Positions 1 to 9,922 of a stretch of DNA of 64,000 nucleotides are shown piece by piece. Position 1 is the stretch's first letter; each line of letters begins with the position of its first letter. The stretch covers positions 682,001 to 746,000 of the forward strand of contig AP026138.1 in the NCBI GenBank assembly GCA_030295235.1, in the 5' to 3' direction. Both the position numbers and the translations under genes were made by a program. The DNA is from Fistulifera solaris. Lineage: Eukaryota; Bacillariophyta; Bacillariophyceae; Naviculales; Stauroneidaceae. The notes beneath the pieces are model-generated. The model was not told the origin of the DNA and ran no database searches. It saw only the letters and a program-made list of their open reading frames with translations.

Positions 1-3000
1 GCAGTCGGCAGACCAAGAGTTGAGAGAGGCCCTCGGTGAGAATGAGCTTCTAAGCGCTCAGGATGAGCGATCGCGTTTGGAAATATCTTCGCTAAATTCG
101 AAAATTCAGGTCCTCAAAGCAGAGCTTGCTTCCCAGGATGAAGCTTTGAAAAGGAAAGAAAGTTCGCTTCAAACTGTAAATGACAGCTGGCAAAAGAGAT
201 CTCGCTCCGAAATGCCGTAGAACAAGACGTAGAGAGACTCACTAGAGAAGCTCGTGACTTACAAGAGCAGCTTGACATCGTGAACAAACAGATTGAAGCG
301 GCAGCGACTGTGTTTGAGGAGAAACTATCACTGGCATCGCAACAAATGAAACATTTAGAAGAAGAGAAGACTGCAATTGAGGCTCAATTCGCTCAAAAGC
401 AAGAACGTCTTACGGAGTTGTCAAATAAATTGGTCGAATCAGATGAAATGCTCAGACAAACCCGTGTCCTTTTGTTTGATGCGGGCTTTGAACGAGACCA
501 GCTACTTTCGAGAAATCAGCAATGCTCCCTTCTAATTTCTGAGCTGCAACAGTCAGTTGCCGAGTATGAAACGAATCTTGCTCACATGGTGGTAGCCTTG
601 CGAACTGTCCGCGAAGAACTCTGCGAACAGGCCGATCGAAACCAAGCGCTGGAAGATGAAATAAACGCCCTTGAAGCTTCCGAAACCTCCTTGAAGAACG
701 AACTTGTCAAACTGAAGTCGGAGCTGGAACATATGTGCACCCAGAACGCTTCTCTCGAGGAAGAAGTTGCTTCGTCGAACGCTGGTCTGAAGTCCCTTCA
801 TGAAAAGGTGTTACATCAGGATTTACTTATCGAAGACTTGAATCAGAAAGCAGAGAAATACGACAAGGCTGTGTTGGAGTGTAAGGAGGCGTCTACAGCA
901 CTTGCGAAGGCCGAAGATTTTGTTTCGCTGGTCAAAAAGGAACTTGACGAACAAACATCGCAATCCAAGCAATTGACAATGGAGCTTGAGAACTCCAGAG
1001 CGATTATGGACGATCTTCGGAGTGCTATGTATGACAAAGATCAGATGGTAAATGAATTGAAACAAAGCCTTACATCGGTCCAGAATGATATGAAAGCAAT
1101 CGATGAGCAACTTATTGTCTTCCGAGAGGAGAATGCATATCTTAAGGATGCCGCGGCGCATAGCCAAGACACAATTTCGGGTTTGGAACAGAAACAAGCG
1201 GAAGCAGAGCTTCGAAGTGAATCGCTGGAGGTATCGTTGGCCCAGCTAAACATCATCGAACAGCGCCTTCGAGCTGAGCTTGATTTCAAAGCAACTGAAC
1301 ATCTAAAACTCGTTTCAGATTACGAATGTAAGGAAAAGGAAATGCGAGAAGCGATGCGAATCCTAGAGAATATGCGAACTGAGTACGCTTCCATCAAAGC
1401 GGAAAATGGAGAGAAACAAGAGCAGTTGGTTCGTCTTGAAAGAGAGAACATCGTGTTACAGAAGGAACTTAGCGAGCAGAGCAATGTTGTTACTGAACTG
1501 AAAAGTTCTAAATCTACTCTCGAAGAAGAGCTAAAGGCTCGTGCTGCTGAGATGGAAGAAAGGAATGGTCTAAATGAAGTCTTGAGAGCTCGTCTGCAGG
1601 AGTATTCGGACTTGGATGCTCAGCTACAACGCGAGCGTGAAGCTCAAGAGATCTCTGCCGCAAACCATGAAGGAACCATCTCCGCCCTTGAGACTCAGCT
1701 GTCAGATGCTATGGCCAAAGTGCGACGTCTTGAGCAAGAAATTGAAGAAGCACATGCGTCCGAAGCAAAGCTCCGCAGCGAGATAAGCGAGAATAGCAAT
1801 ATTATTGAGGAACTGCGTAACCAAGGACAGAGTTTTGAAAGCGTGCTGTCCGATAAGGAGTCGGAGCTAACGTTGATAGGGAAACACCTTGACGAATCCA
1901 GAAACGAGGTTGCCCAGCTTCATGAGATGATGGATACTTGCAACAAAAGATGCACTGAACTGGAAGCTTTGGTTGCCGATCAAGCAACAAAGATTGAAAT
2001 GCAAAGTGTTGTCCAAAAGGAACAGGCGTCTGTTCTCGAAGATAAATTGGATGAGATCAAAGAGCTCGAAGTCATGTTGGAAGTTCGCTCAGGAGCCTTG
2101 CGTGAGGCTGAGCAGGAAATGAGAATGCTGAATAATCAACAGAACATGCAAATTCAGCAAATCATGCAGCTTGAGACTGAACTAGACGACGCTCAGGAGA
2201 AAGAAAAAAGAACTGTTGCAGCAAATCGAATTACTTCAAAGTCAATCAGAAAAGCAAGACGACGAGAACTTGGAGCCTATTGCTGAAACGATTGCAATCG
2301 ACGCGTCTCCTATCATTAGCTTCACTCCTTTCCCCCCTGAACAAGCATCTTGTGAAGTCAGTTCAGTAGTATCTGGAGTAAAGTGCTGCGACGAGACGAC
2401 GACCTGGACTTGCAGATTGTGTAATAAGGAGGATGATGCGATTGATTTGGAGTTGTCGGAGAAAGGTTATGCTTTCAACTGGCTTTTGCCGAGATGCGTC
2501 GGCATCACACCTCAGAGCATTAGCAATTGATCACGCTGAGAAGGAAGGACACGAAGTTCTCTGGAATTTTGCAAAGAAAGATAGCATTGACGAAGAGGTT
2601 TGTGGCTTGAGTCGGGGGAGCCTCTGGTGCTCGTTGGTCGCTATTACAAGCAGCAGACATTTCTACGTATGAAGAGTTCCGAAATGACGTCTCGTGGCCA
2701 CCAAAATTACCATCCGGCCTTATCGCTTACAGTGTGAAGCGCTTCGCTCGAGCTGAAGGAGTTTTATTGCAAGCAAGCGCTCACATGTTCAAAAAGATAA
2801 ATGGGGAAAAGCCGTCACCAAAGGTGACAATGTCCGCGACGACTGTCGAACTGTTCTCCAAGTCCATTATCAGGCCATTGTTCGAGCCATTAAGCGCAAT
2901 TGGACCGCCATCCAAGCAATGTCTTCTCAAGAAGTATACGTTCGTATCCAAGATATTTTGATTGGAGGTCACTACCGCGAAACTGTCCTCTACGTCCCTA

Positions 3001-3035
3001 GCGATGACGACGCGGAGCAGATTTTCCGTTCCTAA
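1..3035 (+). CDS. Large coiled-coil protein, 5' partial, several frame changes
   Basis: The gene is cut by the left edge of the window. The best reading continues through about 700 residues of heptad-rich sequence full of E, K, L and Q, like myosin-tail or golgin coiled coils; no motor domain is visible. The tail has a CRLC pair followed by H-x8-H spacing (HLRALAIDHAEKEGH), which may be a small zinc-binding module, and the gene appears to stop at 3033-3035 after a segment ending EQIFRS. The reading frame changes near 183-210 and within the A-rich run at 2197-2209. At least three more changes lie between about 2510 and 2800. No GT-AG introns of normal size explain them. It is either a decaying gene or one with several sequencing indels. 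The family cannot be named; a golgin, centrosomal or kinesin-tail protein is possible. Confidence 0.6.
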
Positions 3036-3100
3036 TCTGGACTGGAATCGAAATCTAATTGCATATTTAGTTTGTTATTCTTTTAAATAATTGTTTTGTG

Positions 3101-4286
3101 TTAGGAGTCGTACATTCGCAAGCCAGTGTTTTTATCCACCGTTGGAAACGGATTGTCCTGCGGCTGGTTGAATGTTTGCACTTTGGCCGCTACCAAGTCC
3201 AATGCTTTGACTTCTCCTTCGGACAGCGACCATTGCAAAGCACCGTAGTTGCTCTGCACTTGTTGCAAGGTCCGAGCCCCTGGAATAGGGATAGTTCCTT
3301 TGGCGCGGGCCCAGTTCAAAGCAACTTGTGCCGGTGTTGCCCCAACATGACCATCCGCAATCTCCTGCATGGTCCGCAGCAAATTGTCGTAATCGGGTGT
3401 ACTTTTTAACTTTTCGAAAATGAGTTTGCGCGGTCCCTGTGGTGGCCGTTCCGGTGTATACTTTCCCGTGAGCATCCCCAACGCAAGTGGCGAGTACGAC
3501 AAGATTTGCACTCCCAAATCTTGACACGCCTGTGCGAGACCATTCTCCAAGGGATGACGATACAGCAAACTCATTTGAATTTGATTCGTGGCCAGGGGGA
3601 ATGCCGCGTTGCGCCAGTGCCGCATGACACGCCCGCAAGGCGTCGACCCCATAATTGGAGACACCGACGGCTTTCACCAAGCCCTGTTCGTACGCCATGG
3701 CGAGTCCATCCCAGTATTCGGCATTCGACCATGCTCCGGGGAAATGAATTTGATATAGATCAATCGGTCGGTTGCCCAATCGCTTCACGGATGCTTGACA
3801 GGCTTGTACGACACTTTGTGGTTGGGTCCGCCAGGGCAAAGGGGCAAATTTGGTGGCAATTTGAATTTGTTCGGGAGGATACTGTTTGGCGAAGTCCCCA
3901 ATGAGCAATTCGGAACGACCAAGGCCGTACAATTCGGCCGTATCAAACAGTGTTGTCGTATATATGCCATTGTTGGATTGTGTCATGGCGTAATCAAAGA
4001 CTTGCTGCAATTCGGCGTCATTTTTGGGGTTGTATCCCCAAAAGAGAGAATCGCCCCATGCCCAAGCACCCAAACCGAGAGGCGGTAAACTTATGGACGT
4101 AAGAGGAGCCGTGTTGGTTGTTGATTGTGCAACGGCAGCCTGTTGCGGCAATCCGAGAGTCGCCGCCGTGATGGCCGTTGTTTGCACCTCTTGATAAAAT
4201 TGCCGACGCGAAAACGGATGTTGATTATTCCAGCCGTGAACGGCACTGGCAGCGAACAGCGAAAGTATAAACGAATAATTATGCAT
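3101..4286 (-). CDS. Aldo/keto reductase, plastid thylakoid-targeted (At1g06690-like)
   Basis: An NAD(P)H-dependent aldo/keto reductase that would reduce small carbonyl compounds. Family signs are GLGAWAWGD near the N-terminus, the active-site region DTAELYG (Asp and Tyr), ATKFAP (Lys), the DLYQIH strand, GVSNYG, and the cofactor loop GTIPIPGART. It resembles the plant plastid reductase At1g06690. The start at 4286 gives a signal peptide (MHNYSFILSLFAASAVHG). This is followed by a twin-arginine motif SRRQF, a mildly hydrophobic stretch and AxA, as in Tat-dependent lumen proteins. A longer in-frame start exists at 4361. The frame breaks in a run of five G (plus strand) at 3595-3599. Removing one base gives a continuous protein of 394 residues. 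It is convergent with the coiled-coil gene. Confidence 0.85.
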
Positions 4287-4361
4287 GGTCAACATTAGGC
4301 GCACAACTTTGGCCTTGAAGAAAAGCGGATCGAAAAAGTCAAAATGCAACACCACTACCAC

Positions 4362-4572
4362 TTGGTCGATGAATTAAGGGCTCACAAGGTGTCACAAGGT
4401 GAATAGATGACGCCGTTGTTGTTTAGCAATGCAAAAGAAAGAGCTAGCCTGCTTTTAGTAAATTATGGATGATAGTATTTTAGAATTACTTCTTTTATAA
4501 GGGTTTTTGTTGTCTTTTTTACTGATGCGATTGGTGGAATGAATCATTGCCATGTCAGTTTTGTCGTAGATA
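4362..4572. other. Upstream region of the reductase gene
   Basis: AT-rich DNA with no convincing gene. It lies between the start of the reductase on the minus strand and the tandem array. A short duplicated word (cacaaggtg) occurs near 4383-4400. Confidence 0.5.
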
Positions 4573-5810
4573 CAGAAAATCTGGGATGGTCCAGAAATTC
4601 TGGACCAGGTTTAATTTCATTCAAACAGAAAATCTGGGATGGTCCAGAAATTCTGGACCAGGTCTAATTTCATTCAAACAGAAAGTCTGGGCAGATCCAG
4701 AAATTCTGGAGCAGGCGTATTTTCATTCAAACAGAAAATCTGGGCTGGTCCAGAAATTCTGGACCAGGCGTATTTTCATTCAACCAGAAAGTCTGGGTGG
4801 TCCAGAAATTCTGGACCAACTGAATTTCATCGATACAGAAAATCTGGGGTTGTCCAGAAATTCTGGACCAGACGTATTCTCATTCAAACAAAAATCTGGG
4901 CTGGTCCAGAAATTCTGACCACGCGTATTTTCATTCATACAGAAAATCTGGGAAGATCCAGAAATTCTGGAGCAGGCGTATTTTCATTGATACAGAAAAT
5001 CTGGGCTGGTCCAGAAATTCTGGACCAGGCGTATTTTCATTCAAACAGAAAGTCTGGGCTGGTCCAGATATTCTGGACCAACTGAATTTCATTCATACAG
5101 AAAGTCTGGGCTGGTCCAGAAATTCTGGACCAACTGAATTTCATCGATACAGAAAATCTGGGCTGGTCCAGAAATTCTGGACCAACTGAATTTCATTGAT
5201 ACAGAAAATCTGGGCTGGTCCAGAAATTCTGGACCAACTGAATTTCATCGATACAAAAATCTGGGCCGGTCCAGATATTCTGGACCACGCGTATTTTCAT
5301 TCAAACAGAAAATCTGGGAAGATCCAGAAATTCTGGAGCAGGCGTATTTTCATTCATACAGAAAATCTGGTCTGGTCCAGAAATTCTGGACCAACTGAAT
5401 TTCATCGATAAAGAAAATCTGGTCTGGTCAAGAAATGCTGGACCAGGTGTATTTCATTCAAACAGAAAGTCTGGGCTGTTCCAGAAATTCTGGACCAACT
5501 GAATTTCATTCATACAGAAAATCTGGGCTGGTCCAGAAATTCTGGACCAGGCGTATTTTCATTCAAACAGAAATTCTGGGCTGGTCCAGAAATTTTGGAC
5601 CAACTGAATTTCATTGATACAGAAAATCTGGTGTTGTCCAGATATTGACCAGTTGTAATTTCATTTATACAGAAAATCCGGGGTGGTCCAGAATTTCTGG
5701 ACTACCACAGAATTTCTGCATCGTTAGAGATAACTTGTCCAGAATTTCTGGAACTTGCACTTTCATTCGTTATGATCACAACTCACAACACAGTTTCCAG
5801 AATTTCTGGA
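4573..5810. repeat. 52-53 bp tandem array, about 22 units, each with a palindrome
   Basis: About 22 units of 52-53 bp run from 4573 to about 5700, followed by three looser copies of the core to about 5810. Each unit carries the near-perfect palindrome GGTCCAGAAATTCTGGACC (9-base arms around a central A), preceded by CAGAAAATCTGGG. Two unit types are intermixed. One has 'gcgtattttcattcaaaca' between palindromes and the other 'actgaatttcatcgataca'. The unit is not a multiple of three, so the open frames across the array change unit by unit and are not coding. The array ends about 140 bp before the start codon of the next gene. Confidence 0.95.
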
Positions 5811-5947
5811 ATTTGCCTCTTTTCTCGCGACCATGGACGCGATACGCAGCGCATGAACACTTTATTATTTTTGACAAAAACAAAAGTTAACTATACATCT
5901 TGCTAACTGCTGAATCAAGTTGATCCCCCCAACAAGAACAAGAAAGA

Positions 5948-7557
5948 ATGGTATTTTTAGGACCACTCCGCAAAGGCACCAATACAACACCCAAATCCGA
6001 TCTGTCCGAACTCGCTCAATGGGTGCCCTTGCGTCTCACTCCTTCCGAACGCGCTCTATTGACGGTTCTGGAACAGACACTACATGTCTCGGAATATACG
6101 GATAACGTCGATATCGCGAGTCGAAGAGGTGCTGGCATCAAAACGCAACGCATCTTGGAAGGCATTCTAGAGGCTTGTCACATTGCGACGGGGTTAGTTG
6201 CCGCGAGTGGTCAAGAACCGTCCTTGGGAACGTCACTACAAGACAACAACATCAAAATCAAAAAGAAGAAGAAACACATTAAACTCAAAGCAAATCATAA
6301 AAAGCAAAAGAAAACATTGTCGGGTTCACGCGGCGACCCTTCCGAAAACGCCCTTTGGTTGCAAACCATGTTCGAAATTGGACGTCGTCATAAAGTATTG
6401 AATCCAGCTTCGATGCGTTCGACGTACGGCAAACTCATGTATTTGATGCAAGATTCCCAAAATGCGACCGTTTCCAAGTCCCTCGGCTTTTCTCTGTACA
6501 AGCCCTTACAATTGGTCGGACCGTATTTGCAACAACACGGCTGTGAAGATTTGTTGCACGATCCGCGGTTGGAATGTGCCGTTCAGTTCATTGCCGATCG
6601 GGATCCCGAAACGGGAGAAAAGTACGAACGCGAATACATTCAGACACTGGTACAAGGCAAACAACACGTGCTGGAGCAATTGGTCGAAGCCTATCAAGAC
6701 AAGATGCCAGCCGACGACCTTCGACGCGCCATTGAATCCTTGGCGGATGCCATGGCTTATATTGAAAGTAATGTAGCTCCCGTGCAGCGCATGTTAAAGT
6801 ATCTGGAAGACAATTTCGATCCCACCAGTCCGCAGAAAGCCTTTTCGCTCGCCTTGACCGCCAACTCACGCTATTCTGCCATTAACAACAACTACTCACG
6901 CTACGGCTTTTCGGCCTACTCCGGTGGTTCCCGCGAAGGACCCACTTTGACGCATTCGCACAGTGAACAATACATGTTCGTGTGGCAATCACTGCGATTG
7001 TGGTGTAAAGTCATGCGGAATATGCATCGTTTGTGGGTTTGTGCCGATGACGATTTGTTGTCGACGCGGACGTCGTATCATTTGTACAATACGGGACAGG
7101 GATTGCAGCGCGTCCAAAGTTGCCCGACGGTCCGACAGGTCATGTCGCAATTGTTGGCACAAACCCAACACGAAGCGAATGCCCCGTGGGTGGGTCTTTC
7201 GGTCATTCATTTGGGCGATCGGGATGTCCCCAATGCGTTGGTGTTCATTGACAAGTATACGCAGATACCGCGGTTCTTGTCACCGATGGTGCACTTTTGC
7301 AGAGTTTGTCGGACGATCACGACGAACGGATCGAAGCGTATATTCAGGACCAATTTGGATCGAAGGACCAATTGAAAATGCTGGTTTTGACGGATTATTT
7401 CAAACATGGGTTTGACGGCAGTGGCGATGATGGAGGTAGTTGCATTGATGGTCGTTTGACGAGTTCGTGGAATTGGACCAGTCGATTGACGAAAAAGTCG
7501 TATTATCATGCGTTTATGCTGTCGGGCTTTCAGGGCTTTGATGGCGATTTTCGGTAA
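5948..7557 (+). CDS. UPF0652 / DUF2009 family protein
   Basis: A conserved eukaryotic protein of unknown biochemical role, found in plants, algae and protists. Family signatures are visible in order. They are [58 protein letters not shown] followed by IDKYTQI, then [14 protein letters not shown] and SSWNWTSRL, with FQGFDGDFR at the end. A lysine-rich stretch ([14 protein letters not shown]) lies near residues 100-120 and could be a nuclear signal. The frame breaks at the T run 7294-7297. One added base restores a protein of 536 residues covering the whole family. It is preceded by the palindromic tandem array, whose last degenerate copies fall in its likely promoter. Confidence 0.88.
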
Positions 7558-8698
7558 TGCAAACGTAATAGTGAAGAAGAATAGTCACGGCAAGCCATGA
7601 CTGGTGGTTGCGTCTTTGAATTAGTGTGATCAATGATAACGCTTGGTTTTTGATCGTGATCATCTGTGAAATTCTTGAAAAGGAAAGTTGTCTTAGACTA
7701 CCTATCTTCGGAGTTTTTTTTTGTGAGCTCAACTTATCCACGACTGTGCATCCAGTCATGAATCAATATTCATTCGAGCGACAATGCTGCCTACAATTCC
7801 TTCGTTCAGCAAGATTTCTTTAGCTCCAATTGTTGTTATTGTAATGAAATAGTCCTTAGTAGCGTTTGCTTTACACGTCATTACACTATATTATTTGACG
7901 TCGACAAGCCTTGCGAAACGATGTCTTATGTATTTACTATAGACCAAAGTGTTGTCCGTATTTCGCCAAAACTGCGCTTAAGTCTTTTGAGCGGCAATGC
8001 TGCCCACAATTCGTTCGCTTAGCAGTTTTCCCAAGTTCAAATTGTCGCCGTTGCAATGAAATAGAAATAGTCCTTAGCAGCGTTTGTATTACACGCCATT
8101 ATATTTCACTCAGAAAAGCCTTGCGAAACGTTATCTTCCGTGTTTACTATTGACCCAAAGTGTTACTTCAAGGAGACCGCGAACCGCGACTGCGTTTCAG
8201 TCATGAGTAGTCATGAATGAATAATGAATAATATCATCCATCATCCATCATCCTTCATCCATCATCACCTCACTAATAACAATGTCATCATTTTCTTCGG
8301 TTTGCTTAGACTAGACCTAGCATCCTCTATTTCGCAAACATTTGCAATGCACGTCTCGATTGTTGACGCCTGGTCGACGTTTAATGACGTCGAAAATCAG
8401 TGCAGAGTTGCTGTGTGACTTCCACTTTCGCCGTCACCACGAATAGCAGCTTGAATCTTAGACGCTGTCAAACTTCGAGTACACCGTCGCTGCTTCGTGA
8501 GGTAATAATGGCGCAAAATGCTGCGAGCTCCGCCGTTTTCCCATAAATTGTAAACAAACTGTTAAGATTTGTCGTTCGATTTACCAAAGGTACTGTTAGT
8601 GAACGGATGGTAAGTGCAACAGTTTTAGAATATATTATTATTTCTAATTCTTTCGTACACTTCCAGCATCCTTCACCTACTGATTCTCTCTGTTTACT
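7558..8698. other. Intergenic region with no gene seen
   Basis: AT-rich, between two convergent genes. It holds the dispersed repeats listed separately. There is a short low-complexity stretch (catc and ttcatccatc words) at about 8224-8265. The open frames here are short and unlike any family. Confidence 0.6.
7735..8215. repeat. Dispersed intergenic repeat family, two tandem diverged copies
   Basis: Two copies, roughly 212 bp apart, share blocks such as 'gagcgacaatgctgcc' / 'gagcggcaatgctgcc', 'atgaaatag...gtccttag' and 'gccttgcgaaacg', followed by 'tttactat...cccaaagtgtt'. The GACTG-N5-CAGTC hairpin occurs at 8188-8202 and a slightly longer-looped version at 7742-7758. The same family recurs at 17510-18015 and 51765-51985, with more distant copies at 43730-44115. 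No protein is encoded. Confidence 0.85.
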
Positions 8699-9579
8699 TT
8701 ACTGCAAATCCAAAGTAGCATTGAGTTTCTCGGCAATGGCAATTTGCGTTTGTGTCAAATTGGAAAGATATGTGACCATTAACAAATCTTGCAAGGATTC
8801 GTGGAAGAGTTTGTCCATGGCATCGGGTCGCATCCGGGGTACGGTCGCCAGTGCATCGGCAATGTGTCGACCTTTTTCCGTATCGGGGGTGTTGTGCCGT
8901 CCACGACGGCATCGACGTAAGTGCAAGCCGTCTCCAGTAGTTCGTACAGTTGTTCCATGGAAATTTGCAACGGAGGCTTTTCGCGTTCGGTAGTTTCGTT
9001 GTTGTCATTCATACTTTTGATCATTTCACTGACACAAATTGCTTCCGGTTCATTACTTCGCAAAGATAACGGCAATTCATGAAACAAATTCCCCAGTGTT
9101 TCTCCTTGTACGAGAATCGGTGTCGAATGAAAGGCCCGCATCGTGACGGCATTTTCTTCCGTGAGACGACAATCCACCACCAAATGCACCGGATTCCCAT
9201 CTTCTGTTTCGGTCGAATAGAAATCATGAATCAACGAAGAAGTATCCGACAACAACGGCGACGACGAATACCATCCCACAATGACTTCTCGTTGTTGTTT
9301 ACTACTATTCTGTTGCAACAAGGCCCACAACGTCTTGTTGAAATCTTTGCCAATGGCGACTTCGTCGCCGCGTTCCGCGTGCGGCACCGCAAAGGCATTC
9401 GTGACTTCCACGAGAACACCGGAATCATCAAAACGACCCAAGAGCGTACCAATCACGCGAGCACTGCCGGCCGGTCGACGGCGGTGATGATCGAGAATGT
9501 GCAACAAGACCAACGGATGCACAAAGACCGTCGTCGTTGTAGTCGTGTCGAACAAGAGTGCGGGGGATTGTTGCGGCAT
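8699..9579 (-). CDS. EIF3F: Translation initiation factor eIF3 subunit f (MPN domain)
   Basis: A subunit of the cytosolic eIF3 complex that helps recruit mRNA to the 40S ribosome. An MPN/JAB fold opens the protein (VFVHPLVLLHILDHHRRR), followed by RVIGTLLGR, NAFAVPH, VGWYSSSP, IHDFYS and PVHLVVD. The metal-binding JAMM residues of catalytic MPN proteins are not intact, as expected for eIF3f. The C-terminal helical signature DLLMVTYLSNLTQTQ plus AIAEKLN is present. The frame breaks in a run of five G (plus strand) at 8885-8889. Adding one base gives 293 residues, normal for the family. The start at 9579 gives MPQQSP directly before the fold. Confidence 0.9.
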
Positions 9580-9922
9580 TTTGTTGTGTGAATGTGTGTT
9601 TGTGAATCAAAAAATTCTGTATTATTAGGCTTTGACTTGAGTGAGGAATGATATCGAGTGGAAAGACACGCAACGAAGCAAAATAATCCAGTGAGCACAA
9701 GAAGACCAAGGAGAACAATAACAACAACAAGGCGGGAGACGGACGAAAAAGGACGCCAAGCCGTTTGTGGTGCATTTACCGCCTTACTAAAATACAGACG
9801 AGCGGAAGGCCAGACCGATCACGATTCATTCACAAACGTGTGAGTCCCAATCTCGCTGACGAGCCCTAGAGAGTCACTTCGATCACATGCGTAATTTTTG
9901 ATTAAGATTATCTCTACTCTAT
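9580..9922. other. Spacer between eIF3f promoter and CCT4 3' end
   Basis: About 340 bp. It contains the 5' flank of the eIF3f gene and the 3' flank of CCT4, both on the minus strand. No repeats, RNA genes or convincing open frame are seen. Confidence 0.5.

Noticed and set aside
823-1197. Minus-strand frames opposite the coiled-coil gene
   Set aside because: Mirror frames of a strongly biased coiled-coil coding strand, with no protein features of their own.
4573-5640. Main array units as heat-shock elements
   Set aside because: The units have GAA-A-TTC with one central base and end in GGACC, not the GAA-NN-TTC spacing heat-shock factors need. Only the last degenerate copies come close.
4573-5700. 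CRISPR array
   Set aside because: The whole 52-53 bp unit is repeated, with no unique spacers, and the setting is a eukaryotic nuclear genome.
4547-5890. Overlapping open frames of 60-148 codons with a repeating peptide (KFWTR, SRNSGP) across the 52-53 bp array
   Set aside because: The unit length is not a multiple of three, so the frame rotates with each unit. The open frames result from a repeat poor in stop codons.
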